Shown here one piece after another: positions 51,686-60,773 of a stretch of 60,773 nucleotides of DNA (the stretch's first letter is position 1; each line of letters begins with the position of its first letter). The position numbers and the translations under genes were made by a program. The DNA is from Limisphaerales bacterium (GTDB lineage Bacteria; Verrucomicrobiota; Verrucomicrobiia; Limisphaerales; UBA11358), in NCBI GenBank assembly GCA_003161635.1, contig PMOA01000060.1, forward strand, positions 1 through 60,773, given 5' to 3'. Below the pieces are notes generated by a model, which saw only the letters and a program-made list of their open reading frames with translations, was not told the DNA's origin and did not search any database.

Positions 51686-52555
51686 CTACTTGAGGACTGA
51701 GGTTCTTTGCATCAGCCAGCTTACGTCGCCCACCCCGGCTTGAGCCGCCACCTGCGTGTTAAGGGGTCCATTGTAAGTGATAAGATTTGAATCCCTCCAT
51801 TTATGAATCTCAGAATGGCCGTCGGCAAAAGAAATTCCGCAGGCATCATTATGGTAAGTGGCCGGCTTATCCACCCAACTATTTGGATCTGTGCAGAACC
51901 AACCGTCGTTGATGCTCCATGGATTTTCATCCAACATGACCCAGCAATTCGCAGCTCCCATTACAGCAATATCACCTTGTTTCCTGAATATTCTGTAATT
52001 CGGATTAAGCGGCGCCATGCTTGTCATAATATGATCCACTATCGGACTCATGTATCCATTCATGGATATGCTGCGGACAGTTGGTGCATCCACGCCTCCC
52101 GGTGGAACTGTTTGTCCAAAAAACACCGTCCTCGGATCGGCTGGACACTTGAAGAGCGCAACATTTGGAGCGTAAGGAAATATCAATCCCAGTTTTAGCA
52201 AATTTACATTTGCCGCCGCCGCAGGCTTTTGCATGTCGCCATAAATCCACTGATTCTCGGGATTTCCTGGATCGGTATAAGGATTTGGCAGACCGGTGAC
52301 CTGAAGAGACCCTTGACCCGATGTTGGAACAATCCGGTCATTATTGTCCGTGCTGTAAATTAGCCAGCCATGCTGAATCTGGCGCAGGTTGTTCAAGCAT
52401 TGAAACGCTTGGGTATTGGGACCGGTTTTGGCCAATGCGGGCAGAAGCATCATCGCCAACAAACCGAGCGTGGCTATCACGACGAGCAACTCAACGAAGG
52501 TAAAAGCGTCGGCGGCTTTGGACTTCGATATTAATTTGTAGTGTCTGGAATTCAT
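51686..52555 (-). CDS. type IV prepilin-like (pseudopilin) protein
   Basis: A 289-residue protein with a class III signal peptide. From the ATG at 52555 the start MNSRHYKLISKSKAADAFTF precedes VELLVVIATLGLLAMMLLPALA, the N-methylation and hydrophobic helix of type II secretion and pilin proteins. A prepilin peptidase should cut before F. The C-terminal part has CKNPADPRT-like cysteines and FADGHSEIHKW, a motif common in the large family of such proteins in Verrucomicrobia and Planctomycetes. It lies 19 bases after the PD40 protein gene, with which it is probably co-transcribed. Confidence 0.85.
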   Translation of the reverse strand: MNSRHYKLISKSKAADAFTFVELLVVIATLGLLAMMLLPALAKTGPNTQAFQCLNNLRQIQHGWLIYSTDNNDRIVPTSGQGSLQVTGLPNPYTDPGNPENQWIYGDMQKPAAAANVNLLKLGLIFPYAPNVALFKCPADPRTVFFGQTVPPGGVDAPTVRSISMNGYMSPIVDHIMTSMAPLNPNYRIFRKQGDIAVMGAANCWVMLDENPWSINDGWFCTDPNSWVDKPATYHNDACGISFADGHSEIHKWRDSNLITYNGPLNTQVAAQAGVGDVSWLMQRTSVLK

Positions 52556-52574
52556 AAGCACGAGAGTTGTTGTT

Positions 52575-55500
52575 TCAATTGGCAACGACGCGATAAAATC
52601 TCTGCCCGGAGGAGGGTGACGGGTCAGTCGTGTATGCCCGGTTTCCCAAAACCGTAATCGTCCCGCCCACTTCTTGCCAACTGCTGTCGCTCAAGTCATT
52701 TTTAAATTGAACGTGGTAGCTCAGCCCGGAGACAAACGGCCAACTGATGACGGGACCATCGCCAGGAGCGGCACCAAGGGTAACGTCGGCATAGAAAAAT
52801 GTGAAGGCAACGATATCAGCGGCTTGATTGAAATCATTGACAACGGAATCACTTGCCCAACTTTGAAAAATGATCGTCCGCCCGTCGGCGCTGAAGACCG
52901 GCATCAAGGAACGGTTGTTCGCCGTTGCGCCGGACAGGCTCGTGCTTAAAAGGATTGTCTCACCGCTCAAGCGATCGTTGACGAACACGTCGGGAAGGCC
53001 GTTAATATCCCCAGCCACCAGGTTCGTGGCCGCGCTGCGATAAACCACGAAGCGGCCATCGGCGCTGATATCTGGAGAATCGGATGCGTCATTGCCCCCA
53101 ACGCTGACGAGAAAATTTGTTCCGGTTTGAAAATCGTAAAGATAAACATCCTGAACTGTGTTGGCATCGCCAGTGGCATTGATAGCGCTGGTTGCATAAA
53201 CGAGCCATCGTGCATCGCCGCTAAACCGCAGGCCTGGATGGGAGGTAAAGGTGCCCGCGCTGGCCACCCAATTGGAATTGATGGAAAGGCCCACCACATT
53301 CAAACTTGCCGGCGTGCCTGCCAGATAGGCCAGCCGCCGGCCATCGGGACTGATTGAAACAGCGGTTGGCGAAGCAGCATTGGTATAAATCCGCGCGGCA
53401 GCCAGTGTGTCCCAGACATACAAACGCACGGTCGTCCCACTGAGTATGCCCGCGTAAACGACGAAACGTCCGTCCGGAGTCATGGCCGCTGCAGAAACGC
53501 CTGTTCCCGAAGTTGCCGTGGTCAACGCGTAATTGGTTCCTTGCTGCACATCGCGCAAGAACAGATTGTCAATCCCGCTGCCGAACGAGCCTGCCGTCAA
53601 ATTCGACGCTTTACTGTGGAATAAAACATAGCGACCATCCCGGCTGATCGCAGGCGAAAAGGAGTTGCTGTTCCCGGGATGAATGCCGTCCAAGCTCGCG
53701 CTCACCAGCCTCGTTGTTCCGGTCTGCAGGTCGCGAAGGAACACATCCTGAGTGATGTTTGCGTCACCCGCGATGAGGTTGTTGGCATAACTGGAGAAAG
53801 CCACATAGCGACCATCCCCGCTGATGGCTGGCTCAAAGGAAAATCCTGAAGCAGCAACTCCATTCGTATCCGCACTCACCAAAACGTTCGTGCCGAGGAG
53901 AAGATCACGCACGAACACGTTGCGCTGACTGTTGGTGTCGCCAAGAATCAGATCATCCGCGTCACTGCTGAACGCCACGTAGCGCCCGTCGGCGCTGACG
54001 GATCCTGGATAAAGCCCGCTGATGCCATTTGGCGTATGAGAGGTCAACGTTGGATCGGGAACGGAAATCAATTCCGTCGTTTCCGCGACCGTATCGCGCA
54101 CAATGACGTCGGCTGCATGGTTGCGGTCGTTGGGCACCAGGTTTCCATTCATGCAATCGAACACGACGAATCGGCCATCGGCACTCAAGCCGGGAACGGT
54201 CATGGGAGGCACGCCCGCACCAACACCATTGGTATCCCCATCCACCAATTTCGTAATGCCGGCCTGCTGGTCGCGGACATACACATGAAATTGTCCGTCA
54301 AATGTATTGGCCACCAGATTTGTTCCGCTGCCAACGAAGGCGACGAATTGCCCGTTCGAACTGACCAATGGCGAACTGCAAATCCCATCTGACACCAACC
54401 CGCTGTCGCGATTCATGCTGACGAGTGTGTTTGTCCCGGTTTGCGCGTCCCACAAATAGATCGCCGTGTTCACTGCCGGCGAGTTGCCCGCCACGTTGGC
54501 GACAAACGCGATGAACCGTCCATCGGGTGTCATATCCAGGGTATAAAAATCGCCCAAAGGCCCGGAAATCACGTTGGCGTTCGTGCCCACGATATCCGTG
54601 CCGCTGGTCTGCATATTCTGCCGCAGAACAAGGCCGTTCGCGTTGAAGCTCGGTGGATTGGTTGCGGTTTCAAACGCCACAAAATTGCCATCCGAACTGA
54701 TACTTGGGCAGTAAGAAACCACGTTCGACGTGCCAAGCAAAGAATACGCGATGGATCGCGCATTGACGCTCGCCCACTTGGTTTGCGCTGTGGTCAGGTC
54801 TCGAATGTAAATTTCGCCTGCAGTCGTTACCCCGGGCATGAGGTTGGTGGCACTGCTGGAAAAGGCGACGTAGCGGCCATCTGGCGTGATCACCGGCGAT
54901 TCCGAACTACTCGTCAACGCGGTGGAATTCGTAGATGTCGCGCCGACGCTGACAAGTGCTGTGGTCGAACTCTGCAAATCACGAACAAACACATCGGTGA
55001 TTTGGTTTGTGTCACCTGCCACCAGATTTGTTGCCGCGCTGACGAACGCCACATAACGCCCGTCGGGCGTCATCACCGAATTGCGCGACACCCCGTTGGC
55101 AGTCCCGCCGTAAAGGCTCGCGCTGGCGAGCATCGTCGTGCCGTTTAGTAGATCGCGCACGAATACATCACTGGCGTTGTTGGTATCATTGGCCACCAAA
55201 TCACTGGCGACACTTTCGAAGAGCACATATTGGCCATTGGTGGAAATTCCTTGCGGCCATGAATTCCCGTTGCCGCCGCCCGTTCCCGAAAGATTGACGC
55301 TGATCAACCGGGTCGTGCCGTTGGTCCGGTCGCGAAGATACACATTCATGCTGACAGGAAACAGGGAAGGAATGGCCACGCCGTTGCTGTTTAAGATCAG
55401 ATTGCTTGCCGTGCTCGCAAACAATACATAACGCCCATCCGGGCTGATCATCGCATCCACCGAATCTCCTCCGGCACCGGCTGAAGTCAGGAGAGAAGGA

Positions 55501-55619
55501 TCGGGTTGTGAAACCAGTTGTAAAAAAGCGGCCGTCACCGGCAAAACACATCCCAAAAGAACGACAGCAACTATTTTGCACTTCGAAAGAAGAAACGATT
55601 TTTGGAAAGTGGCATGCAT
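52575..55619 (-). CDS. exported PD40/TolB-like beta-propeller protein
   Basis: A 1,014-residue exported protein with signal peptide (about 10-30, LSKCKIVAVVLLGCVLPVTA). Sixteen repeats of about 55-65 residues follow, each with a PD40-type core such as SPDGRYVLFAS, TPDGRYVAFVS or SADGRFVVFDC and often followed by DTNxxxDVFVRDL. Two propellers of about eight blades are likely. The end, GDGPVISWPFVSGLSYHVQF and QRFYRVVAN, is a C-terminal domain common in exported Verrucomicrobia proteins. It is probably an outer-surface binding protein; no enzymatic motif is seen. The prepilin-like gene follows. Confidence 0.82.
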   Translation of the reverse strand: MHATFQKSFLLSKCKIVAVVLLGCVLPVTAAFLQLVSQPDPSLLTSAGAGGDSVDAMISPDGRYVLFASTASNLILNSNGVAIPSLFPVSMNVYLRDRTNGTTRLISVNLSGTGGGNGNSWPQGISTNGQYVLFESVASDLVANDTNNASDVFVRDLLNGTTMLASASLYGGTANGVSRNSVMTPDGRYVAFVSAATNLVAGDTNQITDVFVRDLQSSTTALVSVGATSTNSTALTSSSESPVITPDGRYVAFSSSATNLMPGVTTAGEIYIRDLTTAQTKWASVNARSIAYSLLGTSNVVSYCPSISSDGNFVAFETATNPPSFNANGLVLRQNMQTSGTDIVGTNANVISGPLGDFYTLDMTPDGRFIAFVANVAGNSPAVNTAIYLWDAQTGTNTLVSMNRDSGLVSDGICSSPLVSSNGQFVAFVGSGTNLVANTFDGQFHVYVRDQQAGITKLVDGDTNGVGAGVPPMTVPGLSADGRFVVFDCMNGNLVPNDRNHAADVIVRDTVAETTELISVPDPTLTSHTPNGISGLYPGSVSADGRYVAFSSDADDLILGDTNSQRNVFVRDLLLGTNVLVSADTNGVAASGFSFEPAISGDGRYVAFSSYANNLIAGDANITQDVFLRDLQTGTTRLVSASLDGIHPGNSNSFSPAISRDGRYVLFHSKASNLTAGSFGSGIDNLFLRDVQQGTNYALTTATSGTGVSAAAMTPDGRFVVYAGILSGTTVRLYVWDTLAAARIYTNAASPTAVSISPDGRRLAYLAGTPASLNVVGLSINSNWVASAGTFTSHPGLRFSGDARWLVYATSAINATGDANTVQDVYLYDFQTGTNFLVSVGGNDASDSPDISADGRFVVYRSAATNLVAGDINGLPDVFVNDRLSGETILLSTSLSGATANNRSLMPVFSADGRTIIFQSWASDSVVNDFNQAADIVAFTFFYADVTLGAAPGDGPVISWPFVSGLSYHVQFKNDLSDSSWQEVGGTITVLGNRAYTTDPSPSSGQRFYRVVAN

Positions 55620-55999
55620 ACCGTGTGTTCCATCAATTCTGCTTGCAGGGCAAGCATGGCAGCGCGAATAAGCGCGGTCAATTCAAAAAAAGAAGCTTTC
55701 CTGAATAAATTGCCTGTTTTCCCTGTGCGGAAACAAAGAACCACAACAAGGAGTCTTGTCGCTTCCTTCATCAATTAATTCCCTGCAAACCACGCAACTT
55801 CGGGGATGGTGCTTGGTCGAGTTTGCCAGAACCAATATGCGTTTGATTGTCATGCGTCACACAATGACCATGCCACTGTATTGAGATTACCTGTTTATCT
55901 GGCTTTCGCAATCCTGTCGGGTGCGACTTAATTCTCGTAATTCTCCATCCCCACGCACGAGCAGACCCGCCTTTGCTGCGCTATGGCGAGGCAAGCCGT
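55620..55999. other. gap without a convincing gene
   Basis: These 380 bases between the PD40 protein and the end of gcvP hold only short frames on both strands without any family resemblance. No strong hairpin or repeat unit of the kinds seen elsewhere is visible. The upstream signals of the PD40 gene are expected here. Confidence 0.4.
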
Positions 56000-58900
56000 T
56001 TAGCTTTGATATATTTCCATTCCGATACAGGAACACACAGGATTACGATCGCCATACACGTTGTCCACGCGGCTGACGTGCGGCCAGAATTTGTAGTCAC
56101 GCAGGCCCGGCACCGGGTATGCCGCCTGTTCGCGCGAGTAGGGGCGATTCCAAGCATCGCTGGCAATTTGATCCGCTGTGTGCGGCGCGTTCTTGAGCAG
56201 GTTGTTCTGCCGGTCCGCCGCGCCGGATTCGATGGCGGTCATCTCGGCGTGAATGGAAATCATCGCGTCGCAGAAACGGTCCAGTTCGACCTTCGATTCG
56301 CTTTCCGTCGGCTCGACCATCAGCGTGCCGGCGACCGGCCACGAGAGCGTCGGCGCATGAAAACCGTAATCCATCAGCCGTTTCGCCACGTCCTCGGCGG
56401 TGACACTCTTGAACTGGCGCAAATCAAGGATGCACTCGTGCGCGACCCGACCTTTGCGCCCGCGATACAGCACCGGGAAATAATTTTCCATGCGTTTGGC
56501 GATATAGTTGGCGTTCAGGATGGCAAACTTGGTGGCTTCAGTCAGGCCGTCCGGGCCCATCGCGGCAATGTAAGCCCAGGAAATCGGCAAAATGCCCGCG
56601 CTGCCCCACGGCGCAGCGGCCACCGGGCCGATACGTTGGAGTTCAACCTTTAGGTTATTCCCGGCACCCGAACACGCTGAAGCGTGAACTCCAACACGGT
56701 CGAGTCGTGACGTAAAAACCGGGTGTCCTGGTAAAAACGAAACCAGGTGTTTGGCCACGCCAATCGGCCCGACGCCCGGCCCGCCGCCGCCGTGCGGAAT
56801 GCAGAATGTCTTGTGCAGGTTCAAATGGCAGACGTCCGCGCCGATGTCCGCCGGACGGCACAAACCGACCTGTGCGTTCATGTTCGCCCCGTCCATGTAA
56901 ACCTGTCCGCCGTTGGTGTGGATGATTTCGCAAATCTCCTTGATCGTCTCCTCAAACACGCCGTGCGTGGACGGATACGTGACCATCAGGCAGGCGAGGT
57001 CGGCTTTGTGCGACTCGGCTTTGGCGCGCAAATCAGCAACGTCAATGTTCCCGTTCTTGTCGCAGGCGACGGCAACGACTTTCAGCCCGGCCATGACAGC
57101 ACTGGCGGGGTTCGTGCCGTGCGCGGAGGTCGGGATGAGGCAGACGTTGCGGTGCGCTTCGCCCCGGCTTTCGTGATAAGCGCGGATGACGAGCTGGCCG
57201 GCGTATTCGCCCTGTGAACCGGCGTTGGGTTGCAGGGAAATTCCGGCGAACCCGGTGATTTCCAAAAGCCAGTCCTCAAGTTGTTGAAACAAAATCTGGT
57301 AGCCGCGCGCCTGTTTCAGCGGCGCAAAGGGATGGAGTTTTGCAAACTCCGGCCACGAAATCGGCAGCATTTCAAAGGTGGCGTTCAGCTTCATCGTGCA
57401 GGAGCCGAGCGGAATCATCGAAGCCGTCAGGGAGAGGTCGCGCGATTCGAGCCGCTTGATGTAGCGCAGCATTTGGGTCTCAGAGTGGTAGGAGTTGAAG
57501 ACCCGGTGGATAAGGAAAGGTGTGGTTCGGGCGAAGTGTGACGCAATTCCACTCTCATTAGCACCGGGCTTCAGCCCGGTGTTTGAGGTGGCGGAAATTG
57601 AAACCGTTTTAACGGTTTCGCGCGCGGACGAGGAAGCCGTTGAAACGGCTGGTATGTCGTCGTTCATTTTCACACCTGGCTGAAGCCCGGTGCTAATGAG
57701 ATCTGCGGCTACATCCGCCACTGTGAAACCTATGGCCTTGTCACCCTTAAAAATCTGCCAGATCTCGATGACGTCGCTTTCGCTGGTCGCTTCGTCGAGC
57801 GAGATGCCCAGCGTATGGTCGTCAATTTCGCGGAAATTCATCCGGTGCGCTTCGGCAGTTTTGAGAATGTTCGCTGCCGGCTTTTGGCCGAGTTCGATGC
57901 GAATCGTGTCAAAAAACGTGCTGCCAGCATCCTGCTGGCAGTTCTGACCTTTTGAATTATTCTGCCGGCGGGACGCCGGCAGCACGTTGTAACCCAGTTT
58001 TTCCAGGCCGGCGGCGAGAATTCCGGTCAGGGCGTGAATCCGCTGCGCGATTTTCTTCAAGCCTTCCGGCCCGTGATAAACGGCATACATGGACGCCATG
58101 TTCGCCAGCAACGCCTGCGCGGTGCAGATGTTACTGGTGGCTTTTTCACGACGGATGTGTTGTTCACGCGTCTGGAGCGCGAGGCGCAAAGCGGGTTTGC
58201 CGCGCGAATCCTTCGAAACGCCGACGATACGTCCGGGCAGGCTGCGTTTGAACTGGTCACGCGTGGCGAAAAACGCCGCGTGCGGGCCGCCGTAGCCCAG
58301 CGGCACGCCGAAGCGTTGCGCGCTGCCGATGGCGATGTCCGCGCTGAATTCCCCCGGCGGTTTCAATAATGTGAGTGCCAGCAAATCAGTCGCAACCGCG
58401 ACCATCGCTCCAGCAGCGTGGGCTTTTTCGACGAACGGCGCGTAATCGTGGATGGCGCCAAACGTGTCGGGATATTGCACCAGCGCACCGAAGACTTTTC
58501 CGTCGAATTGAAAACTCTCGTGATTACCCACGACAACTTCGATGCCGAGAGCTTTGGCGCGCGTCCGGACAACTTCGATGTTTTGCGGATGACAACTCTG
58601 CGAGATGAAGAAAATGTTCCGGTTGTCCTTGAGCGCATGACACATCGTCATGGCCTCGGCGGCGGCGGTGGCTTCGTCAAGCAGCGACGCATTGGCGATG
58701 TCGAGGCCGGTGAGATCGGCGACCATCGTCTGGAAATTCAGGAGCGCTTCGAGCCGGCCCTGGGAAATTTCGGCCTGATAGGGCGTGTATTGCGTGTACC
58801 AGCCGGGGTTCTCCAAAACGTTGCGCTGAATCACCGCCGGTGTGATGCAATCGTAATAGCCCATGCCGATGAACGAGCGGCAGACCTGGTTTTGCGACGC

Positions 58901-59149
58901 GATTTCCTTCAACGCGGCGAGGACTTCATGTTCACTGCGGGCGGCGGGAAGTTGAAGCAAACGCCCGAGTCGAATCGGTTTGGGAACGGCGGCGTCAATC
59001 AACGCGTCGAGGCTCGCGTAGCCGAGTTGCTTGAGCATTTCGCCGGCGTCGGCAGGACGCGGGCCAATGTGGCGGCGGACAAACCGGTCGGGATGCGGCG
59101 CGTTTTCGACGGGCTTCAAAATTTTATTCTGCTTTTCGGAAAAAGCCAT
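56000..59149 (-). CDS. gcvP: glycine dehydrogenase (decarboxylating), P protein
   Basis: PLP enzyme of the glycine cleavage system; it decarboxylates glycine and passes the aminomethyl group to GcvH. The fused form has 1,049 residues; about 950-960 is usual. The N-terminal half starts at [17 protein letters not shown]; the C-terminal half includes [55 protein letters not shown] (PLP lysine in LHKTF, about 778). Three inserts, about residues 388-411, 484-532 and 819-838, correspond to inverted repeats in the DNA and account for the extra length. All keep the frame. No gcvT or gcvH is nearby, and no glycine riboswitch was seen upstream. Confidence 0.95.
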   Translation of the reverse strand: MAFSEKQNKILKPVENAPHPDRFVRRHIGPRPADAGEMLKQLGYASLDALIDAAVPKPIRLGRLLQLPAARSEHEVLAALKEIASQNQVCRSFIGMGYYDCITPAVIQRNVLENPGWYTQYTPYQAEISQGRLEALLNFQTMVADLTGLDIANASLLDEATAAAEAMTMCHALKDNRNIFFISQSCHPQNIEVVRTRAKALGIEVVVGNHESFQFDGKVFGALVQYPDTFGAIHDYAPFVEKAHAAGAMVAVATDLLALTLLKPPGEFSADIAIGSAQRFGVPLGYGGPHAAFFATRDQFKRSLPGRIVGVSKDSRGKPALRLALQTREQHIRREKATSNICTAQALLANMASMYAVYHGPEGLKKIAQRIHALTGILAAGLEKLGYNVLPASRRQNNSKGQNCQQDAGSTFFDTIRIELGQKPAANILKTAEAHRMNFREIDDHTLGISLDEATSESDVIEIWQIFKGDKAIGFTVADVAADLISTGLQPGVKMNDDIPAVSTASSSARETVKTVSISATSNTGLKPGANESGIASHFARTTPFLIHRVFNSYHSETQMLRYIKRLESRDLSLTASMIPLGSCTMKLNATFEMLPISWPEFAKLHPFAPLKQARGYQILFQQLEDWLLEITGFAGISLQPNAGSQGEYAGQLVIRAYHESRGEAHRNVCLIPTSAHGTNPASAVMAGLKVVAVACDKNGNIDVADLRAKAESHKADLACLMVTYPSTHGVFEETIKEICEIIHTNGGQVYMDGANMNAQVGLCRPADIGADVCHLNLHKTFCIPHGGGGPGVGPIGVAKHLVSFLPGHPVFTSRLDRVGVHASACSGAGNNLKVELQRIGPVAAAPWGSAGILPISWAYIAAMGPDGLTEATKFAILNANYIAKRMENYFPVLYRGRKGRVAHECILDLRQFKSVTAEDVAKRLMDYGFHAPTLSWPVAGTLMVEPTESESKVELDRFCDAMISIHAEMTAIESGAADRQNNLLKNAPHTADQIASDAWNRPYSREQAAYPVPGLRDYKFWPHVSRVDNVYGDRNPVCSCIGMEIYQS
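56635..56695. repeat. palindromic element 3 inside gcvP
   Basis: GTTGGAGTTCA (56635-56645) and TGAACTCCAAC (56685-56695) bound a 61-base inverted repeat with inner CGCTGAAGCG. It encodes about 20 residues ([20 protein letters not shown]) between HPVF and [12 protein letters not shown], where relatives have a short loop. The arm type recurs near 14,502-14,800. Confidence 0.75.
57554..57700. repeat. palindromic element 1 inside gcvP (147 bases)
   Basis: A perfect 23-base terminal inverted repeat, starting CTCATTAGCACCGGGCTTCA at 57554 and mirrored at 57678-57700, bounds a unit of exactly 147 bases (49 codons). Inner arms GAAACCGTT/AACGGTTTC and GCCGTTGAAACGGC add two hairpins. It encodes the segment from LISTGLQPG to GLKPGANE in the linker between the two halves of GcvP. 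Confidence 0.85.
57917..57986. repeat. palindromic element 2 inside gcvP
   Basis: CGTGCTGCCAGCATCC (57917) and GGGACGCCGGCAGCACG (ending 57986) form outer arms of a 70-base unit; CTGCCAGCATCCTGCTGGCAG and CTGCCGGCGGGACGCCGGCAG are inner hairpins. It encodes [20 protein letters not shown] between LEKLGYNV and STFFDTIRI. Confidence 0.75.
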
Positions 59150-59337
59150 GCGCGGAAACTAAAGTTGCGGCACGGCAATGCAAGCGGATTCAGGGCAAAA
59201 CGATGGCAAAACCCGCCGTTATTTTTACATAAAACCAGCAACCGGCACGGGTTGGGGATGCCCCAATATATGGCATAAGCCGGCCGGCATGGCCACAATT
59301 CATTGTGTTTTTAGACGTTTTTTTGACCAAATAAAGG

Positions 59338-59366
59338 TTGTGTTAAATCGTCGATTTTTCTATTCT
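59338..59366 (+). promoter_or_regulatory. possible gyrB promoter
   Basis: TTGTGT (59338-59343), 17 bases and TATTCT (59361-59366) lie 50 bases before the gyrB ATG in an AT-rich stretch. The gap from gcvP contains no other recognisable element. Confidence 0.35.
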
Positions 59367-59392
59367 TTTTAAGCTTTCACGGACCCGGTTAA

Positions 59393-60773
<1,381 letters not shown>

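Overview
The window looks like chromosomal DNA of a Verrucomicrobiota bacterium, probably from the Pedosphaera/Limisphaera side of the phylum. This is inferred from a PEP-CTERM protein, a prepilin-like protein with a DGH-type C-terminal motif, a Pkn-type kinase fragment, a long PD40-repeat protein with a YRV-type tail, high GC housekeeping genes and a very heavy load of short palindromic repeats. No rRNA or complete tRNA gene was found, so the placement is not proven.

Layout. 1-9,980 is an accessory, partly decayed region: unrecognised genes, an AT-rich two-gene cassette (zinc-ribbon protein plus a two-TM protein with a MIR-like beta-trefoil), a protein kinase cut off just before an ECF41-like sigma factor, a diheme cytochrome, and fragments of an integrase, an ArsC-like reductase and two head-to-head paralogous fragments. 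10,072-14,425 is a minus-strand housekeeping cluster (nnr, an unknown membrane protein, adk, fmt). 14,844-17,424 holds a PhoB/PhoR-like two-component system behind a triple Pho box, then ispF. 17,498-24,435 carries a GH105-type hydrolase, a cupin, a glutamine amidotransferase with an NtrC-type regulator, an apparent single integron gene cassette, and an M3 peptidase followed by a fragment of a second copy. 24,487-31,264 has a membrane C39-like peptidase, an SGNH esterase, enolase, an FHA membrane protein and an M48 peptidase. 31,501-37,393 is a run of transport and stress genes. 37,799-39,482 is a CsgG/DUF4810/DUF799 lipoprotein operon. 39,673-45,629 has aspartate-family and leucine biosynthesis (hom, lysC, leuA) with a toxin-antitoxin pair between hom and lysC. 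45,803-51,606 has a DUF1573-cytochrome protein, signal peptidase I, bioB, a HEPN-like gene, an M14 peptidase, hemerythrin, and fragments of gcvP and a Gfo/Idh oxidoreductase. 51,686-60,773 has a prepilin-like protein, the 1,014-residue PD40 protein, gcvP and the start of gyrB.

The most striking feature is a set of short inverted-repeat elements. They fill intergenic gaps and also appear to sit in frame inside conserved housekeeping genes: gcvP (three), fmt, the M3 peptidase and lysC, with possible cases in bioB and an M14 peptidase. GcvP is about 90 residues longer than usual, close to the sum of its three inserts. This resembles the protein-coding palindromic elements of Rickettsia, with unrelated sequences. 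The second most interesting items are the integron-like cassette at 21,9xx-22,36x and the zinc-ribbon/2TM-MIR pair at 1,990-3,230.

All calls come from reading the sequence and the translations; no database search was run.
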